Shown here one piece after another: positions 7,817 to 16,916 of a DNA stretch of 64,000 bases. This DNA is from Streptomyces sp. NRRL F-5135 (GTDB taxonomy: Bacteria; Actinomycetota; Actinomycetes; Streptomycetales; Streptomycetaceae): contig NZ_JOHR01000001.1 of assembly GCF_000719775.1 (NCBI RefSeq), positions 62,001-126,000 of the forward strand. Reading direction: 5' to 3'. The translations under genes and the position numbers were made by a program. Below the pieces are notes generated by a model. The model made no database searches and had not been told where the DNA came from. It saw nothing but the letters and a program-made list of their open reading frames with translations. The first letter of the stretch is position 1. Each line of letters begins with the position of its first letter.

Positions 7817-8764
7817 TTGCGCACGCTTCGGATCGGACCGGACGGACAGTCGCCGGGAGTCATCGGCCTCGGGTGCATGGGCATGTCGTACGCCTACGAT
7901 CCCGGCGGCCGGGACGACGCCACGTCGGTCACCGTGATCCACCGCGCCCTCGACCTCGGCGCCAACCTGATCGACACCGCTGACGTCTACGGCCCGTACA
8001 CCAACGAGGAGTTGGTCGGCCGCGCGCTCGCCGGCCGCCGGGAGCGGGCGTTCCTGGCCACCAAGGTGGGATTCGTCACCGGTGCGGACCGGCTGCGGCG
8101 GGACGGGCGTCCCGAGCACGTACGCGCCGCGATCGACGCGTCCCTGCGCCGGCTGGGCACCGACCACGTCGATCTGTACCAGCTCCACCGGGTGGATCCG
8201 CGGGTCCCGCTGGCGGAGACCTGGGGCGCCATGGCCGAGGCGGTGTCGGCCGGCAAGGCACGGATGCTGGGACTCTCCGACGTGACGCCGGACCAGGTGC
8301 GCACCGCCCAGGCCGTCCACCCGGTCGCCGCGGTGCAGAGCGAGTTGTCGTTGTGGACCCGGGACAGGGCGGCGGAGCTGCTGCCGTTCACCGCGCGCGA
8401 GGGCATCGTGCTCATCGCGTACTCCCCGCTGGGCCGGGGTTTCCTCGCGGGACGGTTCGGCTCGGCGGACGACGTACCGGACGGTGACTACCGCCGGACC
8501 AATCCGCGTTTCCTCCCGGAGAACTTCACGGCGAACCTGCCGCTCGCCGAGAGCGTGCGCGAGGTCGCCGGGCGACGGGGCATCACGCCCGCGCAGACCG
8601 CCCTGGCCTGGGTGCTCTCCCGGGGCGCGCACGTGGTGGCGATCCCCGGCACCAAGAACCCCCGGTACCTGGCGGACAACACCGTCGCCGCCGGCATCCG
8701 GCTGGACGACGCCGACCTGGCGCTGCTGGACGCGCTGCCGGAACCGGCCGGCGCCCGCCAGTGA
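7817..8764 (+). CDS. Aldo/keto reductase
   Basis: A 315-residue member of the aldo/keto reductase superfamily (AKR13-like). The catalytic tetrad is visible: aspartate and tyrosine in LIDTADVYGPYTNEEL, lysine in FLATKVGF and histidine in DLYQLHR. The NADPH-binding end (VVAIPGTKNPRYLADN) is also present. The start is a TTG with GAGGAGAAA 6 bp upstream; a longer frame from 7352 would run through the preceding gene. It sits between the small kinase and the ABC exporter genes and would reduce a ketone or aldehyde intermediate with NADPH. Confidence 0.83.
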   Translation: MRTLRIGPDGQSPGVIGLGCMGMSYAYDPGGRDDATSVTVIHRALDLGANLIDTADVYGPYTNEELVGRALAGRRERAFLATKVGFVTGADRLRRDGRPEHVRAAIDASLRRLGTDHVDLYQLHRVDPRVPLAETWGAMAEAVSAGKARMLGLSDVTPDQVRTAQAVHPVAAVQSELSLWTRDRAAELLPFTAREGIVLIAYSPLGRGFLAGRFGSADDVPDGDYRRTNPRFLPENFTANLPLAESVREVAGRRGITPAQTALAWVLSRGAHVVAIPGTKNPRYLADNTVAAGIRLDDADLALLDALPEPAGARQ

Positions 8765-8839
8765 CCGGCGTGCACGTCGACGGCACGGCGTCACGCGCGT
8801 CGCCCGGCCACGCGTACGCCGTACGAAAGGAACCTCTCC

Positions 8840-10657
8840 GTGTCCGGAACAGACAGCTCGACGCTCCGCAGAGGGCTGGGCGTCCTCTCCGTCGCCGTCC
8901 GTGAGGAGCCGTGGATCTTCACCGCGGCGCTGCTGGCCAGCTGCCTCTACGGCGTCGCCCCGGTCGCCACGTCCTGGGTGCTGGGCCGGATCACCGAGCG
9001 GGTGGTGCTGCCCGCGTTCGAGGCCGGCCGGACCACCACGGCCGCGCTGACCGGTGCCGGGCTCGCCATCTTCGGGGTGGCGATGCTCCGCGTGGTCGGG
9101 GTCATCGGGCGCCGGGTCGGGGCCGGCATCATGCAGTTCCGGCTCCAGGCCACCTACCGCCGCAAGGTCGCGCGCCACTACCTGCGCCTCCCGCTCTCCT
9201 GGCACCAGCGTCACCCTGCGGGCCAGTTGCTCTCCAACGTCAGCTCGGACGTGGAGGCGGTGTGGGCGCCGATCGTGCCGCTGCCCACCGCGATCGGCGT
9301 GGTCGTCATGCTGCTCGCCGCCGTCGTCTCCATGGCCCTGGTGGACCCGGTGCTCGCCGGGGTGAGCCTGCTGGTCTTCCCCGCGGTCGGGCTGCTGAAC
9401 GTGTTCTACCAGCGCAGGCTGTCCCCCCTGGCGGCCCGCGCGCAGAGCCTGCGGGCCGAGGTCAGCGACATCGCGCACGAGAGCTTCGACGGCGCCGTCG
9501 TCGTCAAGACGCTCGGTCTGGAACGTTACGAGACGGAGCGGATGGCCGCCGCCGCCGAGCGGTTGCGGGACGCCAACATCGCCGTGGGCCGGACGCGGGG
9601 CCGCTTCGACCCGATGCTCGACGCGCTGCCCAACCTCGGCATCCTCACCGTACTCGCCGTGGGGACCGTACGGCTGGCGGCCGGTGCCATCACCGTGGGC
9701 GAACTGGTGCAGGTGGCCTACCTCTTCACGATGATCGCCTTCCCGGTGCGCGCCTTCGGCTGGGTGCTGGCCGAGCTGCCGCGCAGCTCGGTCGGCTGGT
9801 CGCGGGTGCGACACGTCCTCGACGCCGAGGGCGACCGGTCCACGGGGGAGCTGCGGCTCGCCGACGCCGGTCCGATCAGCCTCCACACGCGCGGTGTGAG
9901 CTACGCCTACGACGCCGGGAACGTGCTGCACGACGTGACGTTGCGGGTGGGTTCGGGGCGGACCGTGGCCGTGGTCGGCCCGACCGGTTCGGGCAAGTCG
10001 ACGCTGGCCGCGCTGATGGTGCGGCTCGTCGACCCGCTGGAGGGCGATGTGCTGATGGACGGCAAGGACGCCCGGGAGATGCGCTCCGGCGAGGTGTGCT
10101 CGGCCGTGGCGTTCGTGCCGCAGGAGGCGCTCCTCTTCGACGACACCGTGCGCGGCAATGTGCTGCTGGGACTGAAGGTCCCGGACGAGCGGGTCTGGGA
10201 GGCGCTGGAGGCGGTGGAGGCCGCCGATGTCGTACGCGCGCTGCCGCAGGGGCTGGACACCCGGGTCGGCGAGCGGGGCGCCACCCTCTCCGGCGGTCAG
10301 CGGCAGCGCGTCGCGCTGGCCCGCGCCCTGGTGCGGCGGCCGCGGCTGCTGGTCCTCGACGACGCGACCTCCAGCATCGATCCGCAGGTGGAGGGCCGGA
10401 TCCTGACGCGTCTGCGCGACGCGCGGGTGCCGTCCACCCTGGTGCTGGTCGCCTACCGGCAGGCCACCATCGCACTCGCCGACCAGGTCGTCCACATCGA
10501 GCGCGGCCGGGTCGTGGACAGCGGCACCCACGAGGAACTGCTGGCGCGGTGCGCCGGATACCGGGAACTGGTCACCGCCTACGAGCGTGAGGAGCGGCGG
10601 ACCGCCGGCCCGGACGGCTCCGGCGTCGCGGCGATCGAGGAAGGACGGACGGCATGA
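8840..10657 (+). CDS. ABC exporter half-transporter with degenerate ATP site (subunit 1)
   Basis: 605 residues: an N-terminal six-helix exporter domain (about residues 20-310) and a nucleotide-binding domain. Walker A is GPTGSGKST (about residue 380) and the signature is LSGGQ (483-487). The catalytic glutamate after Walker B is aspartate (LLVLDDATS, about 503), and the switch histidine is replaced by tyrosine (VLVAYRQAT, about 538). Heterodimeric exporters of the TM287/288 and BmrCD type carry such a non-hydrolysing site in one subunit. The next gene overlaps by 4 bp (ATGA) and supplies the intact catalytic residues. The pair probably exports the cluster's product. Confidence 0.88.
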   Translation: MSGTDSSTLRRGLGVLSVAVREEPWIFTAALLASCLYGVAPVATSWVLGRITERVVLPAFEAGRTTTAALTGAGLAIFGVAMLRVVGVIGRRVGAGIMQFRLQATYRRKVARHYLRLPLSWHQRHPAGQLLSNVSSDVEAVWAPIVPLPTAIGVVVMLLAAVVSMALVDPVLAGVSLLVFPAVGLLNVFYQRRLSPLAARAQSLRAEVSDIAHESFDGAVVVKTLGLERYETERMAAAAERLRDANIAVGRTRGRFDPMLDALPNLGILTVLAVGTVRLAAGAITVGELVQVAYLFTMIAFPVRAFGWVLAELPRSSVGWSRVRHVLDAEGDRSTGELRLADAGPISLHTRGVSYAYDAGNVLHDVTLRVGSGRTVAVVGPTGSGKSTLAALMVRLVDPLEGDVLMDGKDAREMRSGEVCSAVAFVPQEALLFDDTVRGNVLLGLKVPDERVWEALEAVEAADVVRALPQGLDTRVGERGATLSGGQRQRVALARALVRRPRLLVLDDATSSIDPQVEGRILTRLRDARVPSTLVLVAYRQATIALADQVVHIERGRVVDSGTHEELLARCAGYRELVTAYEREERRTAGPDGSGVAAIEEGRTA

Positions 10658-12441
10658 GCCGGATCACCCGCGAGAGCGGCAGCGCCACGGGCACGTTCCG
10701 GCGGGCGCTCCAGGTCTCCCCCGGGCTGCGGGAAGGTCTCCTCGTCGTGGCGGGGCTGGCGCTGCTGGCCGCGGCGGGGCGGGTGGTGGTGCCGATCGCG
10801 GTGCAGATCACCCTGGACCAGGGAATCCAGCGGCCGGGGAGCCCGCAGACCGGTTTCGTCCTGACGACGGTCGCGGTCTGCGCGGTCGTGGTGCTGGCCA
10901 CCGCCTGGGTCACGTACCTGATGAACCACCGTCTCTACCGCAGTACGGAGGCGGGGCTCGCCACGTTGCGCGTCAAGGCGTTCCGGCGGGTGCACGACCT
11001 GTCGGCGCCCGCGCTGAGCGGCGAGCGGCGCGGCGACCTGGTGGCGCGGGTCACCGGCGACGTGGACCAGTTCAGCATCTTCCTGCAGTTCGGCGGGATG
11101 CTGCTGGTGAGCCTGTGCCAACTGGTGGTGGGCAGCGCGGTGATGTTCGCCTACTCATGGGTCCTGACGCTGATGGTGTGGGCGGTCTTCGTCCCGTTGC
11201 TGCTGGTGTCCCCTCCGATGCAGCGCAGGCTGTCGCAGCACTACGGACGAGTGCGCGCCCGGGCCGGTGACATGCTCGCCGCGACGGGCGAAGCCGTCGT
11301 CGGTGCCGCGGTGATCCGCGCGTACGGTGCCGGTGACCTCATCGGACGGCGCATCGACACGGCGGTGGAGGAGCATCGGCGGGCGCAGAGCCGGGCGCAG
11401 CGGCTGGTGGCCGTCACGCTGTCCAGCGGTGAGGTGGCGGCGGCGCTGGCCATCGGCGGTGTGGTGAGCCTGGGCGTCGTGCTGGGTGTGCACGGCCGTC
11501 TCACGGCCGGTGAGCTGGTGGCGTTCCTGTTCCTGGTGACCCTGTTCATCGGGCCGGCGCAGATGAGCACGGAAGTGCTGAACGAGCTGCAGAACGCGCT
11601 GGCCGGCTGGCGTCGGGCGTTGGCCGTCGTGGACACGCCCATCGATGTGGCCGACCCGGGGAAGGCCGGGGTGGACCTCGAACGGGGCCCGATGGAGGTG
11701 CTTTTCGAGGAGGTCGGTTACGCCTATCCGGCCGGCCCGCCGGTGCTGCACGGGATTTCGGCGCACATCGCGCCGCGCACCCGGGTGGCCGTCGTGGGTG
11801 AGACGGGTTCGGGCAAGTCGACGTTCGCCAAGTTGCTGATCCGGCTCGCGGACCCGTCGTCGGGGCGGGTGACGGTGAACGGTGTGCCGCTGTCGGAGGT
11901 GCGGTTCTCGTCGCTGCGGAAGCGGGTGGTGATGGTCCCGCAGGACGGTTTCCTGTTCGACACCACGGTCGGCGCGAACATCCGGTACGGGCGCCCCGAC
12001 GCGACCGACGACGAGGTGCGCCGGGCGCTGGCCACTCTCGGTCTGCGGAGCTGGCTGGAGTCTCTGCCGCAGGGGCTGCGGACGCCGGTGGGGCAGCGCG
12101 GCGAGGCTCTGTCGGCGGGTGAGCGGCAGTTGGTGGCACTGGCGCGGGCGTATCTCGCGGACCCGGATCTGCTGGTGCTGGACGAGGCGACGTCCGCGGT
12201 GGACCCGGCCACCGAGCAGCGCCTCCAGCAGGCCCTGGAGAACGCCACGCGTGGTCGTACGGCGGTGTCGGTGGCGCACCGGCTGTCCACGGCGCGGGCG
12301 GCCGACCGGGTGCTCGTCTTCGACAAGGGCCGGATCGTCCAGCAGGGGACGCACGAGGAGTTGGTCGCCCGCGAGGGCCGGTACGCCGAGTTGTACGCGG
12401 CGTGGATGTCGGCGACGTCGTCGGGTGCCGGAGCGCCGTGA
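10654..12441 (+). CDS. ABC exporter half-transporter, catalytic partner (subunit 2)
   Basis: 595 residues with an exporter membrane domain followed by a nucleotide-binding domain. Walker A GETGSGKST is near residue 382. Walker B is LLVLDEATS with the catalytic glutamate, and the switch histidine is present in VSVAHRLST. Its signature motif is LSAGE instead of LSGGQ, the usual reciprocal feature in heterodimeric exporters, because this signature pairs with the partner's degenerate Walker site. The ATG overlaps the stop of the first subunit, so the two are translationally coupled. It ends the plus-strand arm and converges on the POT transporter gene. Confidence 0.88.
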   Translation: MSRITRESGSATGTFRRALQVSPGLREGLLVVAGLALLAAAGRVVVPIAVQITLDQGIQRPGSPQTGFVLTTVAVCAVVVLATAWVTYLMNHRLYRSTEAGLATLRVKAFRRVHDLSAPALSGERRGDLVARVTGDVDQFSIFLQFGGMLLVSLCQLVVGSAVMFAYSWVLTLMVWAVFVPLLLVSPPMQRRLSQHYGRVRARAGDMLAATGEAVVGAAVIRAYGAGDLIGRRIDTAVEEHRRAQSRAQRLVAVTLSSGEVAAALAIGGVVSLGVVLGVHGRLTAGELVAFLFLVTLFIGPAQMSTEVLNELQNALAGWRRALAVVDTPIDVADPGKAGVDLERGPMEVLFEEVGYAYPAGPPVLHGISAHIAPRTRVAVVGETGSGKSTFAKLLIRLADPSSGRVTVNGVPLSEVRFSSLRKRVVMVPQDGFLFDTTVGANIRYGRPDATDDEVRRALATLGLRSWLESLPQGLRTPVGQRGEALSAGERQLVALARAYLADPDLLVLDEATSAVDPATEQRLQQALENATRGRTAVSVAHRLSTARAADRVLVFDKGRIVQQGTHEELVAREGRYAELYAAWMSATSSGAGAP

Positions 12442-12576
12442 TCCGGCGTCCGGAGCTCGGTTCCGGCTGCGTGCCGCCCGGTGCCCGGTGCTTGCGCGGA
12501 CGTGTGTCTGTTCACGGCGGCGGCAGGGGCCCGGCTCCGGGAGCGCCGGGGCCGGGCTCGCGTGGCCGGTACGGTG

Positions 12577-14079
12577 TCAGGCCACCCCCCGCATGAGCCT
12601 GCTGAGGTTCCCGCGGGCGGCGGCGACGGCCGCGGCACAGAGCAGCGCGGCGGCGGAGAGCACCGCGAAGTAGGTGCCCACCGGCCATACGGTGGTGGCC
12701 CGTACGACCTGGGAGCTGAGCGCGCTGCCCATCGCGACCGACAGGAACCACAGACTCATGATCTGGTGGGTGAAGCCGGCCGGGGCCAGTCGGGTGGTCA
12801 CGCTCAGGCCGGTGGGGCTGAGGAGCATCTCGGCCACGATCTGGACGAAGAAGGCGGCCAGCAGCCACAGCGGGGAGACGCGCCCGCCGTCCGCCGAGGC
12901 CAGGCCGGCTCCCGCCATGATCAGCGTGGCGAGACCCAGGCCGAACAGGCCGAGGGCGAACTTGGCCGCCGTGCTCGGCTGCCGGCGGCCCATGCGCAGC
13001 CACAGCACGGCGAACGCACCGGCCAGCAGAATGCTGTAGAGCGGGCCCAGGGACTGGAACCAGCTCGTGGGGAACTGCCGGCCGAACAGGGTCCGGTCGA
13101 CGTGGTCCCGGGCGAACAGGCTGATCAGGGAGCCGCCCTGCTCGGCGATCATCCAGAACATGGCCGCCGCGAGGAAGATCCACACATAGGCCCGCAGTCT
13201 GTCGCGGTCCACCGGTTCCAGGCCGGCGGCGCGGAACATGGAGGCGAAGCAGGCGATCGGGACGACGACGGTGAGCAGCGTGACGGCCTGGATGACGCCG
13301 TCGATGAAGGTCGTTCCGAACAGCGTCGTGACGCCGAGCACGATGCCGACGACAGCGAGTGCGCCGCCGACCGCCCCGAGCATGCGGCGTGTCCCGGGCG
13401 GACCGGCCGTCCCCGTCGGCCTACGGGCCGTGTCGGGCAGCCGGCCGCCGCCCGCGAGGCAGACGACGAGACCTATGAGCATGCCGACCGCGGCCGCACC
13501 GAACCCGATGTGCCAGTCGACCCGTTCGCCGAGGAAGCCGGTGACCAGCGGTGCGGCGAAGGCCCCGACGCTGATGCCCATGTAGAACAGCGAGAATCCG
13601 GCGTCGCGTCGGGCGGGGGCCTTCGCGGTGTCCGCGTCGCCCTCGGCGTCGTACAGTCCGCCGAGCGCGGTCGAGATGCTGGGCTTGAGCAGGCCGGTGC
13701 CGACGGCGACGAGCAGCAGTCCGGGGTAGGTTCCCCCGGCGCCGACGGGCAGGGCCAGGACGCAGTGGCCCAGGGTGATGACGACTCCGCCCCACAGCAC
13801 CGCCCGGTACGAGCCGAGGACCCGGTCGGCCAGCCAGCCGCCGGGCAGCGCCAGCAGGTTGACGAGGGCTCCGTACACGCCGAAGACCGCCGCCGCCAGG
13901 TGCGGTGCGAGCCCGAGTCCCCCGTCGTCGGGCGGCGCGGCGAGGAAGAGCACGAGGATCGCCCGCATGCCGTAGAAACTGAACCGTTCCCACATCTCGA
14001 CGCTCCACAGCGTGAGCAGTCCTCGTGGGCAGCGGGTCCCGGCCGTGCGGCGGGCCGGGGCCTTCTCCTGATCCGTCAC
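12577..14079 (-). CDS. POT/PTR2-family transporter
   Basis: A roughly 500-residue protein with about 12-14 membrane segments. The proton-coupled oligopeptide transporter signature is present near the N-terminus (SVEMWERFSFYGMRAILVLF), and the GVYGALVNLLALPGGWLADR loop follows as in DtpT-like proteins. I start it at the GTG at 14079; an upstream in-frame TTG at 14112 lacks a ribosome site. Known family members use the proton gradient to import di- or tripeptides, but in biosynthetic clusters POT or MFS proteins often serve export. It follows the Trm112-like gene on the minus strand. Confidence 0.82.
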   Translation of the reverse strand: MTDQEKAPARRTAGTRCPRGLLTLWSVEMWERFSFYGMRAILVLFLAAPPDDGGLGLAPHLAAAVFGVYGALVNLLALPGGWLADRVLGSYRAVLWGGVVITLGHCVLALPVGAGGTYPGLLLVAVGTGLLKPSISTALGGLYDAEGDADTAKAPARRDAGFSLFYMGISVGAFAAPLVTGFLGERVDWHIGFGAAAVGMLIGLVVCLAGGGRLPDTARRPTGTAGPPGTRRMLGAVGGALAVVGIVLGVTTLFGTTFIDGVIQAVTLLTVVVPIACFASMFRAAGLEPVDRDRLRAYVWIFLAAAMFWMIAEQGGSLISLFARDHVDRTLFGRQFPTSWFQSLGPLYSILLAGAFAVLWLRMGRRQPSTAAKFALGLFGLGLATLIMAGAGLASADGGRVSPLWLLAAFFVQIVAEMLLSPTGLSVTTRLAPAGFTHQIMSLWFLSVAMGSALSSQVVRATTVWPVGTYFAVLSAAALLCAAAVAAARGNLSRLMRGVA

Positions 14080-14118
14080 CGCGTCCCGCCCCGCCCCCGT
14101 GGGCCGGCTCAACGGACG

Positions 14119-14301
14119 TCAGCCCGCCGAGGACGCCGGCGCCTCGGCACCGACGACGAGGACCGGGATGCCGTCGACGACGGGGTACCGCCGGCCGCAG
14201 GCGGCGCCGAGGCAGGTCATACGGGCGTGGTCGGGGTCGAGTTCGAGCCGCTCGGCGCAGACGGGGCAGGCGAGGATGTCGAGCAGACGACTGTCGATCA
14301 T
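14119..14301 (-). CDS. Trm112-family zinc-ribbon protein
   Basis: A 60-residue protein: a LLDILACPVC knuckle at the start, a second Cys pair (CLGAACGRRYP), and the closing hydrophobic strand VVDGIPVLV. This is the Trm112/YcaR (UPF0434, DUF343) pattern, though the second knuckle has C-x4-C spacing. In eukaryotes Trm112 activates several class I methyltransferases; bacterial copies are mostly uncharacterised. The cluster encodes three methyltransferases, so an activating role is conceivable but unproven. It lies between pabAB and the POT transporter on the same strand, with a good ribosome site (AGAAGGAGTC) upstream. Confidence 0.78.
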   Translation of the reverse strand: MIDSRLLDILACPVCAERLELDPDHARMTCLGAACGRRYPVVDGIPVLVVGAEAPASSAG

Positions 14302-14424
14302 GATGACTCCTTCTGGTTCCGGTTCTCGGACGGGTCGTTGGGCCGTCGGTCCCGGGCGGGTGTGTGCGCGGTCGTGTGTCCGCGGGTGGGCGTGCGGGTG
14401 TGCTCAGGAGGGCGGGCCGGGGCG

Positions 14425-16665
14425 TCACGCCTGGTACGGGGCCGGGGCGTGCGAGGGCTGTTCGCGCGCGGTGTCCGCGTCCGTGGCGTCGTGCTCGTCC
14501 ACGGCCCCGGCCCCGGCCGGCGGCTCGTCGCGGGGACCGTCGGGGCACAGCGCCCGTACCGGCGCTCCGGCCTTGAGGAGCATCTCCTGGTACTCCTCGG
14601 CCGGGTCGGAGTCGAGCACGATGGCGCCGCCGGCTCCGACGGTCCACCGTCCGCCCGAGCGGACTGCGGTCCGGATGACGATGTTCAGGTCGGCGCCGCC
14701 GCCCAGCCCGAGGTAGCCGATGGAGCCGGAGTAGACACCGCGCGGCGCGCCCTCGAGCCGGTCGATGATCTCCATGGTGCGCAGCTTGGGGGCGCCGGTC
14801 ATGGAGCCTCCGGGGAAGCAGGCTCGTACGCAGCTCACCGCGTCGGTGCCCGGCCGCAGTGTGCCGCGCACGGTGGAGACGAGCTGGTGGAGCGTGGCGT
14901 ACGACTCGACGTGCATCAGGCGCGGCACGTGGACGGTGCCGATCTCGCAGACGCGGCCCAGGTCGTTGCGGAGCAGGTCCACGATCATCAGGTTCTCGGC
15001 GCGGGTCTTGGGGTCGGTGACGAGGTCGCGCTTGAGCCGCGCGTCGGAGGCGGGGTCGGCGCCCCGCGGGGCGGTGCCCTTGATGGGCTTGCTCTCCACG
15101 GTGCCGTCGGCCGTGATGCGCAGGAAGCGCTCCGGTGAGGAACAGGCCGCCTCCAGCTCGCCGAACCTCAGGTAGGCCGCGTACGGCGCCGGGTTCAGGC
15201 GGCGCAGCCGGGTGTGCGCGGACAGCGCGTCGGTGCTCGCGGGGATCCGCACGGTGTTGGTCAGGCAGATCTCGTAGCTCTCGCCGGCGCGCAGTTCCGC
15301 ACGGCAGCGGCGCACGTCGGCCAGGTAGCGTTCCCGGTCCCTGGCGAGCCGGCTCTCCGGCGGCCCGGGGGCGGCGGGGGCCGGGGCGGGCACGCGCGCG
15401 GGCGGCGGTGGGAGGGAGGCGATCGTCGAGGCGGTCTCGCGCAGCCAGCGCTCGGCCCGGCGCTGGTCCGCGTGGTCGGGGCGCGAGAGGCACAGCAGAT
15501 AGGTCGTGCGGTGCTCGTGGTCGACGGCGACCAGCCGGTCGGCGAAGATCCATCCCGCGTCGTCGGCGGTGGAGGGCCTGCTGAGGGGCGATCCGCAGTC
15601 GGCGCGCAGTTCGTAGCCGAAGTAGCCGACGTAGCCGCAGGTGAAGTCGAAGGGGAGGCCGGGGGCGTCGATCCGGTGGCGGGCGAGTCGGGTACGCAGA
15701 TGGTCGAAGACACTGCCCGGGACGGTGGTCGCGGTGCCGTCGGCCGCGGTGACCTCGACCTCGCCCGAGCCCGCCCGGTAGCGCACCGTCTCGGCCAGTG
15801 GCCCGGTCGCGTCGCCGAGGAAGGAGAAGCGCGCGAGCCCCGGTTCGACCCGGGAGCTGTCGAGCCAGAAGGAGTGCGCGGCACGGGCGAACAAGGTGCG
15901 GAAGACCGTCTCGGTGTCCGGTTCCGTCCGCAGCCGGCGGACGTGGAGCCGGTACGGTTCGCCGGCCCCGCGAAGGCGACGACCGGGGCCGGCGCCGGTC
16001 GTCGCCTCCGCGGGGCCGGTCGTCTCCTTCGCGGGGCCGGCCGCCGGGCGGCCGGGTCGGCGCGCGGCGGCCCGGGCGGTGGCGCGGTGGGCGTGGGCGA
16101 GACGCGTGAAGTTGGCGATCAGTTCCGGGCCGAACTCGGTGCAGACGGACTCGGGGTGGAACTGCACACCCCAGCGCGGCAGCGTGCGGTGGCGCAGACC
16201 CATCACCACACCGTCCTCGGCCCAGGCGGTCGCCTCCAGCGCGGCGGGCAGGGGCTCGGGGACGGCCAGCGAGTGGTAGCGGACGCCGGTGAAGTTCTGC
16301 GGGAGACCGGCGAACAGGTCCTCGCCGCGGTGCCGGATCGGGCTCAGGTGGCCGTGCCGGGGCGTCGGCGCGGGGCGCACGCGCGCGCCGGCGGCCAGCG
16401 CGATGCCCTGATGGCCCAGGCACACCCCGAGGGTGGGCAGCCCGCAGGCGGACAGCAGGCCGGCGGCCAGCCCGAGGTCGCGTGCCCGGCCGGGGTGCCC
16501 CGGCCCGGGGGATATCACCAGGCTGTCGAAGGCGTCCGGATCCACCTGCCGCAGCGCCGGGTCGTCGTTGCGCAGCACCACGGGCTCCGCGCCCGTCGCC
16601 CGGGCTATGAGCTGGAAGAGGTTGTAGCTGTAGGAGTCGTGGTTGTCCACGAGCAGCGTCCGCAT
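14425..16665 (-). CDS. pabAB: Fused aminodeoxychorismate synthase (PabA-PabB)
   Basis: 746 residues. The N-terminal glutamine amidotransferase domain (1-190) has the nucleophile Cys82 in GVCLGHQG and the His/Glu end in VQFHPES. A low-complexity Gly/Ala/Thr/Arg linker (about 200-240) leads to a chorismate-binding domain. This domain carries the SKPIKGTAPRG motif; the lysine in PIKGT marks PabB rather than anthranilate synthase (PIAGT). The enzyme converts chorismate and glutamine to 4-amino-4-deoxychorismate, the precursor of 4-aminobenzoate or 4-aminophenylalanine. No lyase (PabC) or mutase is seen in the window, so the lyase step may come from primary metabolism. The ATG at 16665 has an AGGAG site. 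Confidence 0.9.
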   Translation of the reverse strand: MRTLLVDNHDSYSYNLFQLIARATGAEPVVLRNDDPALRQVDPDAFDSLVISPGPGHPGRARDLGLAAGLLSACGLPTLGVCLGHQGIALAAGARVRPAPTPRHGHLSPIRHRGEDLFAGLPQNFTGVRYHSLAVPEPLPAALEATAWAEDGVVMGLRHRTLPRWGVQFHPESVCTEFGPELIANFTRLAHAHRATARAAARRPGRPAAGPAKETTGPAEATTGAGPGRRLRGAGEPYRLHVRRLRTEPDTETVFRTLFARAAHSFWLDSSRVEPGLARFSFLGDATGPLAETVRYRAGSGEVEVTAADGTATTVPGSVFDHLRTRLARHRIDAPGLPFDFTCGYVGYFGYELRADCGSPLSRPSTADDAGWIFADRLVAVDHEHRTTYLLCLSRPDHADQRRAERWLRETASTIASLPPPPARVPAPAPAAPGPPESRLARDRERYLADVRRCRAELRAGESYEICLTNTVRIPASTDALSAHTRLRRLNPAPYAAYLRFGELEAACSSPERFLRITADGTVESKPIKGTAPRGADPASDARLKRDLVTDPKTRAENLMIVDLLRNDLGRVCEIGTVHVPRLMHVESYATLHQLVSTVRGTLRPGTDAVSCVRACFPGGSMTGAPKLRTMEIIDRLEGAPRGVYSGSIGYLGLGGGADLNIVIRTAVRSGGRWTVGAGGAIVLDSDPAEEYQEMLLKAGAPVRALCPDGPRDEPPAGAGAVDEHDATDADTAREQPSHAPAPYQA

Positions 16666-16771
16666 GGAGGGCTCCTGGTGCGGTTCGAGCGGCGGGGGCG
16701 GGCCTTCGTCGGTCCGGCGGGGTCGGGCCTTCGGGTCGGCGGGTCGGGCCCTCGTCGGTCCAGCTGGGTCA

Positions 16772-16819
16772 GGTCGGCGGGTCGGCGGGTCGGCGGGTCG
16801 GCGGGTCGGCGGGTCGGTC
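16772..16819. repeat. 8-bp tandem repeat upstream of pabAB
   Basis: Five perfect copies of GGTCGGCG in tandem followed by a degenerate sixth (GGTCGGTC). They lie between the ketoreductase stop (16917) and the pabAB start (16665), with related GGGTCGG-rich sequence on both sides. Such runs change length by slippage. The effect on pabAB expression is unknown. Confidence 0.85.
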
Positions 16820-16916
16820 GAGGGTGAGTCGGCCAAGGGTGAGTCCGGCGAATCGGGCCGGCGGGGGCGGGAGCGCGCGGGAGCGCCGGTGGGCGGGACG
16901 GCGTCGGCGCCCGGTG

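Noticed and set aside
7586..10531. 981-codon minus-strand frame
   Set aside because: Antisense to the aldo/keto reductase and exporter genes; low-complexity charged sequence.
12481..15138. 885-codon plus-strand frame
   Set aside because: Antisense to the POT transporter, Trm112 and pabAB genes, no recognisable domain.
13421..16423. 1000-codon minus-strand frame
   Set aside because: Runs in another frame through pabAB and the POT gene; Arg/Pro/Gly-rich shadow.
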